A DNA stretch of 64,000 nucleotides from Siphonodentalium dalli (Eukaryota > Mollusca > Scaphopoda > Gadilida > Siphonodentaliidae), in assembly GCA_032622095.1 (NCBI GenBank), contig CP136069.1, positions 32,582,194 to 32,646,193 on the forward strand. The letters run 5' to 3'. Below the pieces are notes generated by a model. It was not told the origin of the DNA. It saw only the letters and a program-made list of their open reading frames with translations, and searched no databases. Below, piece after piece: positions 1-11,530 of the stretch. How positions within the stretch are numbered: the first letter of the stretch is position 1; each line of letters opens with the position of its first letter. The translations under genes and the position numbers were made by a program.

Positions 1-366
1 GCCCATAAAAAATCATATCTACTTATTGCACGCCTTATTTGTATCCTGGAAACAAATGAAGAAACATGCGCATTATGTAACAACAAGCACAAAGATCTTG
101 TAAAACATGCCTTAATCGAATGTTCTTCCATTTGCGACGATCGAAATACCTTTGAATTCGAGCTACTAAACTTGTTTCATGTAGACATTTATATGCAGTA
201 TGACAAACTGGATGCAGAATCCAAAACGCGCGTTCTGCTAACATGTCTACATGAAAACACATACTGTGCTCCCGAAGAAGAAAATGAACTAACAGACTTT
301 TTTGTGAACAAAGCTGCATTCCTCTGGAGAGTATATGTTGATCAACTGACGCCAAGTCCTGACTAG
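1..366 (+). pseudogene. LINE-A copy 1: 3' end of ORF2, cut by window edge
   Basis: The frame is open from the first base to the TAG at 364-366 (121 codons), so only the C-terminal end of a LINE ORF2 is visible. It matches nearly residue for residue the C-terminus of the minus-strand copy ending at 6747, for example FFVNKAAFLWRVYVD near the end in both. The segment carries Cys and His residues (ETCALC, later EC and CD) like a C-terminal zinc-knuckle region of a non-LTR ORF2, but I cannot assign the clade. No stop interrupts this part. Whether the rest of the element is intact lies outside the window. Confidence 0.8.
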
Positions 367-1093
367 ATCTCACAAACCTTCATGTAAACTCGATCATAAC
401 ATGCAGTTATAAGCGTGTTCGTAATTGTTCATATCACATGTATATGTGTATTGTTTTACCAGTAAGTACATTTGTCTGTATGTATGTCTGCCGTTTGTTT
501 GTTTGCCTCGTATATGCCTGCTTGTCTGACTGTAGTATGTAAGTCTGTAAGTACGATACGGCTGTATATATACATGTACATGAGTTATGCTTGGGAAATG
601 GTCGGCTCCGAGTCGGCAAGACTGCACAAAGGCATTGGCGTTTGTGGGTCTTCCAGAGAGAGAGAGATCCCTGATTTGGGTCCAACTCCGGTTTGGTCGT
701 CTCGGAGTATGCTATTTCTCTGTCTGTAAGTACGATATGGCTGTAGAGTGGAATGTCTACTTTATGTGATGCATGATTGTGTGTATATGTGCATGTGTAG
801 ATGATTCATCATACATATTAAGACATGTATTGTAGATATGTTTGTAATCTGAAATTTCTGATACACTGTTATGTACCAAATTGTGTTTGTTCTCATAATA
901 TAAAATTTATATATGAATCTCCATATATGGAGGATAATATACATAATATGACATGTATTGTAGATATGTTTGTAATCTTAAATTTCTGATACACTGTTAT
1001 GTACCAAATTGTGTTTGTTCTCATAATATAAAATTTATATATGAATCTCCATATATGGAGGATAATAAAGATATATATATATATATATATATA
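367..1093 (+). mobile_element. LINE-A copy 1: 3' UTR and (TA)n tail
   Basis: Noncoding sequence after the stop matches, in inverted orientation, 6160-6746 downstream of the second LINE-A copy. It ends in GGAGGATAATAAAG followed by (AT)n at about 1070-1093. A segment of about 120 bp occurs twice in tandem, at about 828-937 and 951-1066, each ending in CCATATATGGAGGATAATA. The other copy has it once. Short ORFs here are not conserved between the copies and are treated as chance. Confidence 0.75.
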
Positions 1094-1209
1094 GAGAACG
1101 GGACAATCAAACGGACGCCGGGCCGAGCGGAGAGTCACACGCTTCTCGCGCGAAATCGAACAATGAAGCTGTTCCGATTGTACCGATTGGCAAGGAACGT
1201 AAAGATAAA

Positions 1210-1948
1210 ATGGATCCGTCGTCCAAGGATAATATGAATGACTGGTATGACGTCTCAGATATTCAGTCTGAGGTAGTCGACGCTATTAACCCCACCGATG
1301 ATGCTGTGAACACGGTCATACTTGGGGCGAGCAATTGTGTAGGCCTAATAGTAGACAAAGCTAATATAAAAAACTTCTCGGTTAGCGGGGCAAATTTCGC
1401 AGACATATCAGAACTTTTGAATAATGCTGTGGGGGATGAAGATGTCGGGAACTCAATGGCTGACGTGAAGTCCGTCATAGTTCACCTCGGTACAAATGAT
1501 GTAACCAAAAGCAAATACTCTGCTAGTTCGGTAATTTTGAACATTTCTGAAGCGGTTCCAAAGATTAAATCGCAATTCCCCAACGCCACGGTCAGTCTGT
1601 GTAACATTCCACCTAGGAAGGGAAACAGTATGGTGGTGAAGGACCACAATTCTACAGCTATCATTGCTAATGAGTTCATGGCCCGATTCCGCGAGCGCAA
1701 TGCAGGTGTTGAATTTATTGACAATACTGACAAAATTCCAATCGTGCGATGGCGTACGAAAGGAACTATTTAGTGACAAGGACCGAAAGGGCATACACTT
1801 TAGTCCGGATGGCAGAGACAAACTGGCTGAGTCATTTGTTACGACGTCAAATGAAACGGTAAAGGCCAGCCGAAAACGAGATGCCTCGACCCCAAGAATG
1901 GAGCAAAATAAACTCGTGATATGTGTCCTGCGGTGCAAATCACTTTAG
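1210..1948 (+). pseudogene. LINE-B ORF1: SGNH (GDSL-like) esterase, frameshifted
   Basis: Starts at ATG 1210. Visible SGNH blocks are VILGASNCVGL, where GAS replaces the usual GDS and keeps the Ser, and VIVHLGTNDV for the block III Gly/Asn. After a frameshift around 1745-1760 the other plus frame supplies GIHFSPDG, which matches the block V region with the catalytic His. SGNH esterases serve as ORF1 proteins in several L2/CR1-type LINEs such as zebrafish L2, where they are thought to bind lipids or chaperone the RNP. The protein would be about 240 residues if unbroken. The frameshift separates the Ser and His blocks, so no active enzyme is expected. Confidence 0.75.
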
Positions 1949-2004
1949 AACTGAACTTTGCCAAATTGATATTTTTTCATTTTCAGATAGAACTAAAATA
2001 TTGA

Positions 2005-2058
2005 ATGCAGAATATGACGATGACGGCGACGATGCTGATGCTGATGCTGATGCTGACG

Positions 2059-2089
<31 letters not shown>

Positions 2090-2650
2090 CAGTAACAATG
2101 ACGAGGAGGATGACGACGGAGATTCTGATTTTGCGGAAAATCTTGACGATGCCAACCATGACATTTCCGATGATGACGACGATGACAACGAAAGTGATGT
2201 TTCTGCTGATGACGAAACGACTGATGATGATGATGATGACGACGATACTGATACTACTGCTGATGGCGGTGATGGTGATGATGATGATGATGATGATGAC
2301 GATGCCGACGATGAAAATGATTATGATGGGGACGGGGGTGAGGATGACAATGATGACAATGATGGTGATGATGGTGATGATGATGATGATGTTGATGCTG
2401 ATGCTGATGCTGATAATGATGATGATGATGATGATAGTGATGATGATGATGATGATGACGATATTGATGATGATGATGATGATGATGATAATGATGATGA
2501 TGGTGATAATGATGATGGTGATAATGATGATGATGATAGTGACGATGATGGTGATAATGATGAATATGATGATGGTGATGGCGATAATAATGATGATGAT
2601 AATGATGATGATGATGACGATGGTGATGATGATGAATCTGGATGTGACAA
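2005..2650 (+). repeat. (GAT/GAC)n low-complexity tract encoding poly-Asp
   Basis: About 640 bp of imperfect GAT/GAC/GGT triplets lie between the esterase and endonuclease parts of LINE-B. In the ORF2 frame it reads as a run of Asp with Gly, Asn, Ala and Ser and has no stop. Another plus frame gives Met/Thr runs and the minus strand gives Ser runs; both are shadows. The tract is continuous with the endonuclease frame, so the open frame from 1923 to 3872 includes it. Confidence 0.9.
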
Positions 2651-5600
2651 AGACGACGATAGGAAAAATAAACTACGCGTATTAGCTATAAACGTATGCG
2701 GACTCGAGAAACGCCTGAAATATCCAGAGTTCTTAGATTTTATTAGTAAATATGATATATTATGCCTCTCGAAAACAAAAACACTTAACGATGTTAAGGC
2801 GGTTATCCCTGGGTTTACAGTATTTCCTACAAATGGAAGGAACATGAGTGGATATGTATCCGGGGGTATCGTAGTTGTGGTGAAACATAGTATTGGAAAT
2901 CATGTCAAATTGGTAGACACAAAGTCTTCATTAGTCACGTGGTGTAAAGTGGCATCGAGTTATATGGGGGAAGACAAAGACCTTCTTATTGGAGCTGTAT
3001 ATATCCCACCAACGAACACGCGGTATGTAAATGATAACTGGCAGTCTGAAATAGAGTCGGAAGTACGAGACGTGCGTACCGAAGCATCTATTTTAATGTT
3101 AGGCGATTTTAACGCCAGCACAGCACTACTCAAAGATTTCACCCCGACTGAATGTTTAATTGGCGCGGAACACATATTAGGCGATGAAAGTAACTTGAAA
3201 GACGATATCATATGGAGTCGACCAGATTTCGACCCAGGTCCACGAGCCACCCAGGATAAAGGTAAACCAAATTCATGTGGATACAGACTTGTTGAAATGT
3301 GCGACAATATCAAAGTGATAATAGCAAACGGCCGGCTAGGTAATGACAACGGAATTGGCATGCTTACAAATCACAATAAGAGTTTAACAGATTATGCGCT
3401 TGTGAGCTACGATATGGTGGAGACTCTGCACGATTTCTATGTTAACGAATTTAGCGAATTTTACTCGGACATTCATTGCGCTCTCACAGTAGAACTATTG
3501 GTGGACCCAAAAGTAGATACGCCTAATATACATGACGATCGTAAACTTCCACTGGGCCCAAAACCAGGTCGATGGGACGGCGATAGGTTATGTGATTTTG
3601 TTTCAAACTTCTGCAATACACAAATTGATGATCTATTTAAGTTAGCAGATAATTTGACCTCACAAAACGTTATTGATAACCTTTGTAGCAATATAGAATG
3701 CACGTTTTTTCTCGCAGCAACAAAAACGTTCGGTCTAGTCGAGAAAACCAATTTTCGTAAAAAAAGAAAAGGACCACACTGGTTTGATAAACCGAGTGCC
3801 CTAATATGCGAAAGTCATTTAACCGAGCAAAACGAATATATAAGAAACGTCCATCGCCAAATAACAAATTAAAAATGAAAAACGCAGGGAAACAATATAA
3901 ATAAACTTTGATGACAAGATAAAAGCTTTCGAAAGACATCGAAACGACTTACTACGTAGAACTTGCAACAACCCGAAACAATTTTGGAAAACTATCAAGC
4001 GAATTAATGCTGATGGTGTGGAACATACTAACACTGATGTCCCAATGAATGATTTTTTTGAACATTTCAAAACTATTAACGATTCCCAAAATCTAGATAG
4101 TGATTTAGATCTCTTATTAAACCAGATGTATGACGATAATGACGAGTGTATTGAATCGTAACATAACACGAGAAGAAATATTTAATGCTATAGGCCGGTT
4201 AAAGGGAAAGAAGTCACCTGGTTCAGACAATATCTTACCAGAATATATAATTAACACAAAACATTTGATGGTTGATATATACCTGAAACTGTTTAATGCT
4301 ATTTTTAGAAGTGGAATATTCCCCGAACGTTGGACAGAAGGTGTAATCCAACCTATTTTCAAGAAAAAGGGAAAGCGATCAAACCCGGACTCCTACCGAG
4401 GAATCACTCTATTGAGCGTAATGGGAAACTTATTTTCATCGATTTTAAACAAAAGACTAGTTGATTTTTGCGAAGAAAGTGACACTGTCTCTGAATTTCA
4501 AGCGGGTTTCCGGAAAAAACCACTCAACGGTTGATAATATTTTTATCCTCAAGTGTCTTATTGATATGTATCTTTCCCGGGGGAAAAAACTGTACAGTTG
4601 TTTTATTGATTTTAGAAAAGCATTTGACACGGTTTGGCGTGACGGCCTATGGGTAAAACTGATGACGACGAATATTAATGGTCGCATTCTTAAAGTTATA
4701 CGCAGCATGTATTGCAATATTAAGTCATGTGTCGTACAAGGAGGTGAACGATCTGAGTTTTTTAGTTGTAATATGGGGGTGAGACAGGGCGTATCACTGT
4801 CACCTTTCTTGTTCTCAATGTATCTAAACGATTTAGAAACTTTTCTCGATAATTGTGCCATCGATGGCTTAAAATTTTTAAGTGACGAGTTTTATGATAA
4901 ACTTGGACACTACATGAAAATTATGTGTGTGCTTTACGCCGATGATACGATTATTCTCGCAGAAGACCACGAAAGTATGCAACGTGCATTGAATGCTTTT
5001 AGCAATTACGCAACAGCATGGAAGTTAACTGTCAATGTAGACAAAACTAAGGCCATGGTGTTTTGTAAACGTAAAGATGACTATATTGAACAATTGACCC
5101 TTGATGGTGAAAACATTGAGTTTGTGAACAATATGACATACCTTGGGGTAGAGTTTTTTCATAATGGAAGATTCTGTCAAGCAGTGAAAAAGATTGTGAC
5201 TGTATGCAAAAAGGCTATCTATAGTTTTCTGGGCCAAACAGGAAAATTAAACCTGACTAATGATTTAATTTTCACCTTATTCGACAAAACAATTGAAACA
5301 ATAATCATGCATTGTAGTGAACTTTGGGCGATGGAAATTTTATACGAGTTGGACAAACTAATCCTCGGGTTTTATAAACAGATTCTTAAAATGAAATGAA
5401 GTACACCCACATTTATGGTTTATGGGGAAATTGGAAGATATCCACTGAGCATTAAATGCAAGTTACGCATGCTATCCTACTGGAAGCGGATTCTAGATGG
5501 TAAATGCTCTAAAGTCGTTCAAAAATTGTATACGTTTTCGCTACAAATGGATAATTCCGGTAAAACAAACAAACGCACGACTTGGCTATCCTGCATTAAG

Positions 5601-6116
5601 GGACTAATAGATTCTTCCGGACATAATCACATTTGGAATGAACAGAACATTTCTAGTCATGACATTAAGAATATTGAGAACACTTTCAGAGATCAATTTA
5701 CTCAGAAATGGTGGTACGACATCGATAACTCATCACGGGGTCATTTTTATCGAAATTTCAAAATGAAGTTTGGCTATGAGACTTACTTTTTTAATTTACC
5801 TCGTGATCTATCTCATAATATTATGCGAATGAGAACTGCCAATCACAGACTAGGTGTTGAAACTAGTAGATGGGGCAATGCAGGCAAACGCAGCAATGAA
5901 TGCACTATATGTAGACAGGCCGATGCGAATGATGAATATCACCTTGTATCCATTTGTAAATCATTGGATGGGGCGAGGCAGAAATATTTACCACGATATT
6001 ATTGTGAAGAACCATCTAGATGGAAATTATATAAACTATTTGCTACCAGCAACCCCGAACTTCAGAAATGTCTAGGTATTTTAATTAAAATAGGACTGAA
6101 AAGGATCGACAAATAA
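2650..6116 (+). pseudogene. LINE-B ORF2: APE endonuclease, RT, zinc knuckle (broken)
   Basis: Endonuclease motifs read LAINVCGL, LIGAVYIPP, LMLGDFNAS, LTDYAL and SDIHC. The usual ETK is CLSKTKT here, so the catalytic Glu is replaced. The first frame ends at 3872. The linker and RT then run through other frames, with a switch near 4140-4160 and a +1 slip in an A6 run at 4514-4519. The RT block has FIDFRKAFDTVW, MGVRQG and LYADD (Tyr codon at 4935). An in-frame TGA at 5397-5399 stands where LINE-C has Lys (KKSTPT). The same frame resumes to 6116 with a CTICR zinc knuckle. Domain order and length fit a complete ORF2 of about 1,100 residues. It is inactive as it stands. Confidence 0.88.
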
Positions 6117-6159
6117 CGACCGTGGTGATGATATTGAGGATTATGAGGACGATTACGAT

Positions 6160-9033
6160 AATATATATATATATATCTTTATTATCCTCCATATATGGAG
6201 ATTCATATATAAATGTTTATATTATGAGAAGAAACACAATTTGGTACATAACACAGTGTATAAGAAATTTAAGATTACAAACATATCTACAACACATATC
6301 TCAATATGTATGATGAACCAATTACACATGCACATATATACACATTCATGCACTACATAAAGTAGACATTCCATTCTACAGCCATATCGTACTTACCGAC
6401 AGAGAAATAGCATACTCCAAGACGACCAAGCCGGAGTTGGACCCAAATCAGGGATCTCTCTCTCTGGAAGACCCACAAACGCCAATGCCTTTGTGCAGTC
6501 TTATCGACTCGGAGCCGACCGTTTCCCCAGCACCACTCATGTAGATATACACAGTCATACCGTACTTACAGACACACAGACGACAGTCAGACAAGCAGGC
6601 ATACGAGACAAACAATCAAGGGCAGACATACATACAGACAAATTTACTTACTGTTAAAACAATACACAGATACATGTGATATGAACAATTACGAATATGC
6701 TTATAACTGCATGTTATGGTCGAGTTTATATGAAGGTTTGTGAGATCTAGTCAGGACTTGGCGTCAGTCGATCAACATATACTCTCCAGAGGAATGCAGC
6801 TTTGTTGACGAAAAAGTCTATTAGTTTATTTTCTTCTTCGGTAGTACAGTATATGTTTTCATGTATACCTGTTAGTAGAACGCGCGTTTTGGATTCTCCG
6901 TCAAGTTTGTCATACTGCATATAAATGTCTACATGAAATATGTTCAGCAACTCAAATTCAAAATTATTTCGATCATCACAAATGGAAGAACATCCGATTA
7001 AGGCATGTTTGACAATATCTCTATACTTGTTGTCATATAAAACGCAAGTTTCCTCATTTGTTTCGAGGATACAAATAAGACGTGCAATAATCAAATATGC
7101 TTTTCTGTGTGCTGGGTATATTCGGCAATTTTCCCATAGCCGGGACATACATAATTTTGGATGGACGGCAGAGAACCTGGCAAGTCGAGTATCCTCCTTT
7201 AAGCTCATTTCCCAATATTCTCCATTAAATTTTGACCATGACTCATTTATCGCACATTTCCAAGTAGATTTCTTCGGGAATATTGAGTTTTCGATGTAGT
7301 TCACAAGGGACTCTGTCATTTTATATTTGCTAAGGACGAAGATAATATCAGACGCGTAACTAGATTGGTAGCTTGAAACACCTAAGGTGTACTGATATAA
7401 GCGAGTAAGAAATACTTGCTTTACCGTTTTGGAAACTTTTAGGTTGCACAACGAGCCAAAGAATGACAATTTACGTTTTTCGATAAGAAACACCATAGAT
7501 GAAGTTCCAACTAATCCTTGAGCTATAATTGTTTTTGTGCGATGATGAAGACCCTGGTAATACTTTAAGCAGAATCTGTGTGTTCTCTCAAGTCGATCAA
7601 TGTGAGTTTGATTTAAGCTCCAGAGGAGTTCAGAACCGTACAGGCCTTTTGGTATAACCACTGACGAATAAATTAACGAGCAACTTTTGGGGGTCATTCC
7701 ACCGGGGTAGAGGCCAGCATTGTTCAACATCATAAACGTGCTACGGGTCTTATCGCATATGTGATCAGTGAAAATTCCGTTGAAATCGTACTTGTCAAGT
7801 AAGATACCTAAATGAGTGGTGTTCGTACTTTCTTCGATATCTGAGGTACCTAGGTTCCAGAGACGACTTTGACGCGAAAATTCTGCTTTGGTTTCATTGA
7901 ATACTACTATGGTGCATTTGGATGGATTATATTTATATCGCCATTTGTTGCTGTACTCGTTGCAAATATCACAAAGCGCCGATAAGCCAGATTTATTTAG
8001 TGATAATAGAACCATGTCATCTGCATGGGTTGGGCACGTACAATTTACACCGAGCATGTTCAGGCCAAATGGTGAGTTTGCAAGTATATGTAATAATTCG
8101 TCGACGTAGATCATATAGTACAAAGGGGAGAGGATACCCCCCTGCCTTGCTCCCTGTCTCACATCAAAACGTTATTGTGACGAATAGAGCATGTGACGTT
8201 GGTTAGAAGTTCGTGCATCAATCGAAGTAAATTTCCTCTGAACCCACATCCATGCAGCTTGTATAATAATCCGTTGACCCAGACGGTATCGAATGCCTTC
8301 CAAACATCTAAAAGAGACTATACAGTTTTTGTTTACTTTCGGATACATAGGATATACATTCTTTCATTACATATGATGTCATTGTTGCGTTTATGCCTTT
8401 TTGGAATCCGTGTTGAAGCGGATGTACATCAAGTAATTTTGGCGCGTACAGTTCTATTCTAGTTTGTAAAACTTTTTCGAGTAACTTGTACAAAGTTGGC
8501 ATTAGTGTTATAGCTCTGTAACTGTCAAAATCTGTTCTGGGTTTTGAGCCACCTTTATATAATGTTATTATTAAACCGCGCTTTAACTGGGGTGGGACCG
8601 TTTGTGTTTGAATCAGGATTGTTAGGAGATTCGAAATCGTCTGAGTCAACTTCTGACTTCCATATATCAAATGCTCGTTCGAAATCCCACCCCAACCAGT
8701 TGCTTTTCCAAAGCTGAGACTGCGATACACAGTAAGTAATTCGTCTGCAGTTACTGAAAAGATTATGCGTTTATCGATATCATCAGATTGACCACTACCT
8801 ATTTCTCGCGTAACAAATTCATTTATGTAATTAAAGTTTTGAGTGTCAAATTCAGGTCGATACAACGGTGAATATAGTTTCTCAAAATAAGATGCCCATC
8901 CTTCTGCGATATTACTATCATGACGAAGAGTTTGTCCTTCATACGTGAAAAATGCATTCTTTACGCACACAATCGTACATCTTGACGACAATATACTATT
9001 TACGCGCTGATTATGTTTGGCATATGAACAAAA
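6160..9033 (-). mobile_element. LINE-A copy 2: 5'-truncated, inverted relative to copy 1
   Basis: Read on the minus strand it contains an RT-bearing ORF2 (9033 to 6747), a 3' UTR of about 590 bp and a tail that reaches (TA)n at about 6160. The 3' UTR and the last 120 codons match copy 1 in inverted orientation. Sequence homologous to an endonuclease domain is absent, so the element is 5'-truncated near 9033. Short plus-strand ORFs across 6940-8462 are shadows of this frame. Confidence 0.85.
6747..9033 (-). pseudogene. LINE-A ORF2: reverse transcriptase, two frameshifts, HADD active site
   Basis: From 9033 to about 8305 the frame carries the RT N-terminal half (FGKATGWGGI, DSYRAITLMP, QHGFQKG). 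A second frame, about 8303-8165, gives DVWKAFDTVW. The third, from about 8162 to the stop at 6747, begins at RQGARQGGILSPL and holds the catalytic block as HADDMVLLS instead of the usual YADD or FADD. A C-terminal domain of about 330 residues follows, ending as in copy 1. Non-LTR RTs copy the element RNA at a nicked target site. The clade is not recognised. Two frame breaks make the copy dead. Confidence 0.82.
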
Positions 9034-9059
9034 CTATATATAGATTAATATTCCTTCTG

Positions 9060-9900
9060 TTGATGGCGATTTAAACAAATATGAATATGTCTGCAACGAA
9101 CGCCACCCGTGCCTTTAAAATACGTCCATTTTATTCCTGATAGCATGAGGCAATTGTGTATCAGTTATGCTAGTAGGATAATTTTCTTTTTTATCAATTT
9201 TAATGCCCCCCCCCCCCACCCAAACACACACAAACGGCACCAATTTGGCGTATTTAAATCACACTATTATATTCCTTATATCAATCGGCGCTAAAATTAG
9301 TTTTGTCAACATTAGTACCCATGTCCGGCTACGTGCAGCCTGACTATAACGGAACCATATCATGCAGATTATCTATATCTATATTTGCGAATGTCTGTCT
9401 GTCTGTGTTCAAAAGAAACTCACAGTGGACCATCTAGATGACACCAAAGGGGTCGGACAGGTGTAACTTGTTACGAGAAAGATAATAGTGCCGGTTAAAT
9501 TTTTTATAAAGGTAACGCTGTTGTTGTCAGGGGAAGAAAAGGGGGAGGGGTAGCAAAAACAAATGTCGCTGATTTCCACCAAACTTATATCTAATCATCT
9601 GCATGATATGAGGAATCAAATGGTGAGGTTTAAATATGTCAAAATTGGCGCCCTTCGAGTCAGGGATTCACTAATGGGGGAGGCGCACCACAATTGATGT
9701 CAAAAGTGACGCCGTTAGAGCCATGAATGGGGAGGGGAGGGATACAACATTTGATACAGTTATGTTTATCACTTATTTCCACCATAGTCATACACATTAT
9801 TCGCCAATTATACGAGGAATCAAACCATGTGGGTTAAAGAAACCACATTTGGTGTCATAGGGGTGGATAGCGGAAGGGTGCCGCTATTGATAAATTAAGT
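9060..9900. repeat. Pearl-like monomer repeats in both orientations around a (TCTG)n motif
   Basis: About 9,088-9,330 holds diverged plus-oriented monomers with the signature GGCACCAATTTGGCGTATTT followed by AAATCACA. At 9,365-9,450 there is TGCGAATG(TCTG)n, then GACCATCTAGATGACACCAA. At 9,480-9,900 the same monomers are inverted (signature TTTAAATATGTCAAAATTGG). The middle block matches, inverted, the end of the array at 17,320-17,430. Such monomer-plus-tetranucleotide designs occur in bivalve pearl elements, now regarded as Helitron/Helentron relatives. That link is inference. Confidence 0.55.
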
Positions 9901-10489
9901 TACTGGATAATTATTTCTTCTCAACTGGCATATTTGTATGGGGACGGTGGTCAGGGCATTCATATATATAGTGAGCTAGAAAAACAGATACATAGAAGAG
10001 TTACTTAAAAGTATATGTATCATTCTATTTAAAGTGATGTGAAACACTGTGGTATGGGGATCAGATGGGAAAGGAGAATTATCTTGCTCAAAATAGTCAT
10101 TTTTACAAATATGATATCCAAATTGGCAACACACATCGTCATTCTTATATATTAATTAATTGCAGTGATTCTGGAAGGTGAAATTGTTTTCGTTAGCTTA
10201 TCGCAGATAGTTGCGTCCCGAATCAAGAAGTAAATAGTTACAAATGATTTCTATGGAGTGGTACGGTCGATTTACTTGAAATTTTCGACGATGTTACTAA
10301 AATGCGACCTTCCTCTATTTGGCATAGCGCCTGAATGCTAACTTATCAGTTTTACATACCCGAACACGCACATAATATGGCTTTAAGAGATGCATATATT
10401 ATTGCACAACGAGGGACCTCGAACCGCCACAAGATGATGGCATGTTAGAATGGCTTATCTATCATAACACGGCGTATTCTGTTTGCTAA
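9901..10489. other. No gene recognised
   Basis: AT-rich sequence without a coding frame that I can support. At about 10,025-10,045 AAAGTGATGTGAAAC is the reverse of a motif found near the Helitron-type ends at 14,421 and 24,665, so decayed repeat sequence probably continues here. Confidence 0.5.
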
Positions 10490-10960
10490 GAACAATTTTT
10501 GGAATGGGAAGATCGAATATTGATTCTTTCCACATTCATCCAAATGTTCACTCAGTGAAATTTTGCGATATTTTGGTTGATTTATCTCGAACACCAACTG
10601 TATATACATGCAAAAGAAACTTTCCCGACTAACATCAGTGACCATATTATCCACACCTGGGCACTCGGATGTACGCGGAATTCTGTTCTTTAATTGCCTG
10701 TTGGATTGTGGGACTTTTATGAATTTTGGGTAATCCATAAGAGCTGCATTTCATCTCAAATTTTGTGAGATATTCGGCTTCTTTATCAGATAGGCATTTA
10801 GAGAACCTTGTGACAAACTTCTCCTCATTTGTAGGAAGTTTCTTGTAAAAACGATCGTCCAAGTGTGTATCTTCCGATTTGTTGGCATAGTCGGTCACTT
10901 CCATAATCACCAGTGCACCTCCTTTGTCTGCTCTGTTACAAACAATAGTGTTGTCAGAAC
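10490..10960 (-). pseudogene. Penelope-like element RT N-terminal fragment
   Basis: On the minus strand one frame reads IVCNRADKGGALVIM, then HLDDRFYKKL, YGLPKIHKS and AIKEQNSAYIRVP before stopping near 10,650. The ADKGGAxVI and LPKIHK motifs are hallmarks of the N-terminal RT region of Penelope-like elements, which encode an RT and usually a GIY-YIG endonuclease. Neither the RT catalytic YADD block nor a GIY-YIG domain is visible, so this is a short remnant. The upstream boundary at about 10,960 coincides with the start of a different repeat. The frame breaks after IRVP, and low-grade similarity may continue to about 10,490. Confidence 0.7.
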
Positions 10961-10961
10961 A

Positions 10962-11530
10962 AAGGCGATTTTTTGAACAGCTGGATGGGCGTATGTGACC
11001 CAGTTTGTGATTTCTAGATGGACTGATGGCAGCACAAGAACACACAAGGATAGCCCCGTAGCTGCTGTGATTATGCATAATATATTGGAATTTGGCAACG
11101 ATAAATTGTTAATTTCCTCCACGCACGACTTACACCCAATTTTTGAACAGATGGACAGGTTAATTGTGACCTAGTTTTTTATTTTGAGATGGACTAGTAG
11201 CGGTACAAAACGAATCCAGAACAGTAGCCTAGTGGTTGCTATGGTTATGCCTACGCAGGCGATTTAACAACGAAAACTGACATTTTTTCATTATGTTGAC
11301 CCCATGCACGACCTACGCCCAATTTTGAACAGCTGGACGAGCGTATGTGACCTGGTTTGTGATTTCTAGATGGACTGGTCACGGCACAAGAAGAATCCAG
11401 AAAGGATGGCACCGTAGCTGCTGTGATTATGCATACATACATGTGGGCGATTCAGTAACGATTATTATTATATTATGAGAACTGGGAACTAGAAACTGGG
11501 ATTGGTCTGGGAACTAGTAACGGAATTCAT
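10962..11530. repeat. Three diverged tandem units of about 190 bp (alpha repeat)
   Basis: Units start near 10,962, 11,140 and 11,320. Shared blocks are GAACAGCTGGA, GTATGTGACC, TTCTAGATGGACT and GTAGCTGCTGTGATTATGC. The same family appears inverted at 52,090-52,290 and direct at 52,715-52,905. No conserved coding frame is seen, so it is probably noncoding repeat DNA of unknown class. Confidence 0.65.

Larger units (their letters stand above)
1094..6160 (+). mobile_element. LINE-B: near full-length, degenerate non-LTR retrotransposon
   Basis: The order is a GC-rich 5' leader (about 1094-1209), an SGNH-esterase ORF1, a GAT-rich low-complexity tract, then APE endonuclease, reverse transcriptase and a C-terminal zinc knuckle. 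The stop at 6114-6116 is followed by only about 45 nt of 3' UTR. Both ends lie in (TA)n, which points to insertion into a TA microsatellite. At least four frame breaks and one nonsense codon make it inactive. Its ORF2 is clearly related to LINE-C at 30-34 kb. Such architecture is known in L2/CR1-group LINEs, and the exact clade is inference. Confidence 0.85.

Noticed and set aside
2005-2685. 226-codon Met/Thr-rich ORF and Ser-rich minus-strand ORFs
   Set aside because: Alternative frames of the GAT tract inside LINE-B; only the Asp frame is continuous with a real domain.
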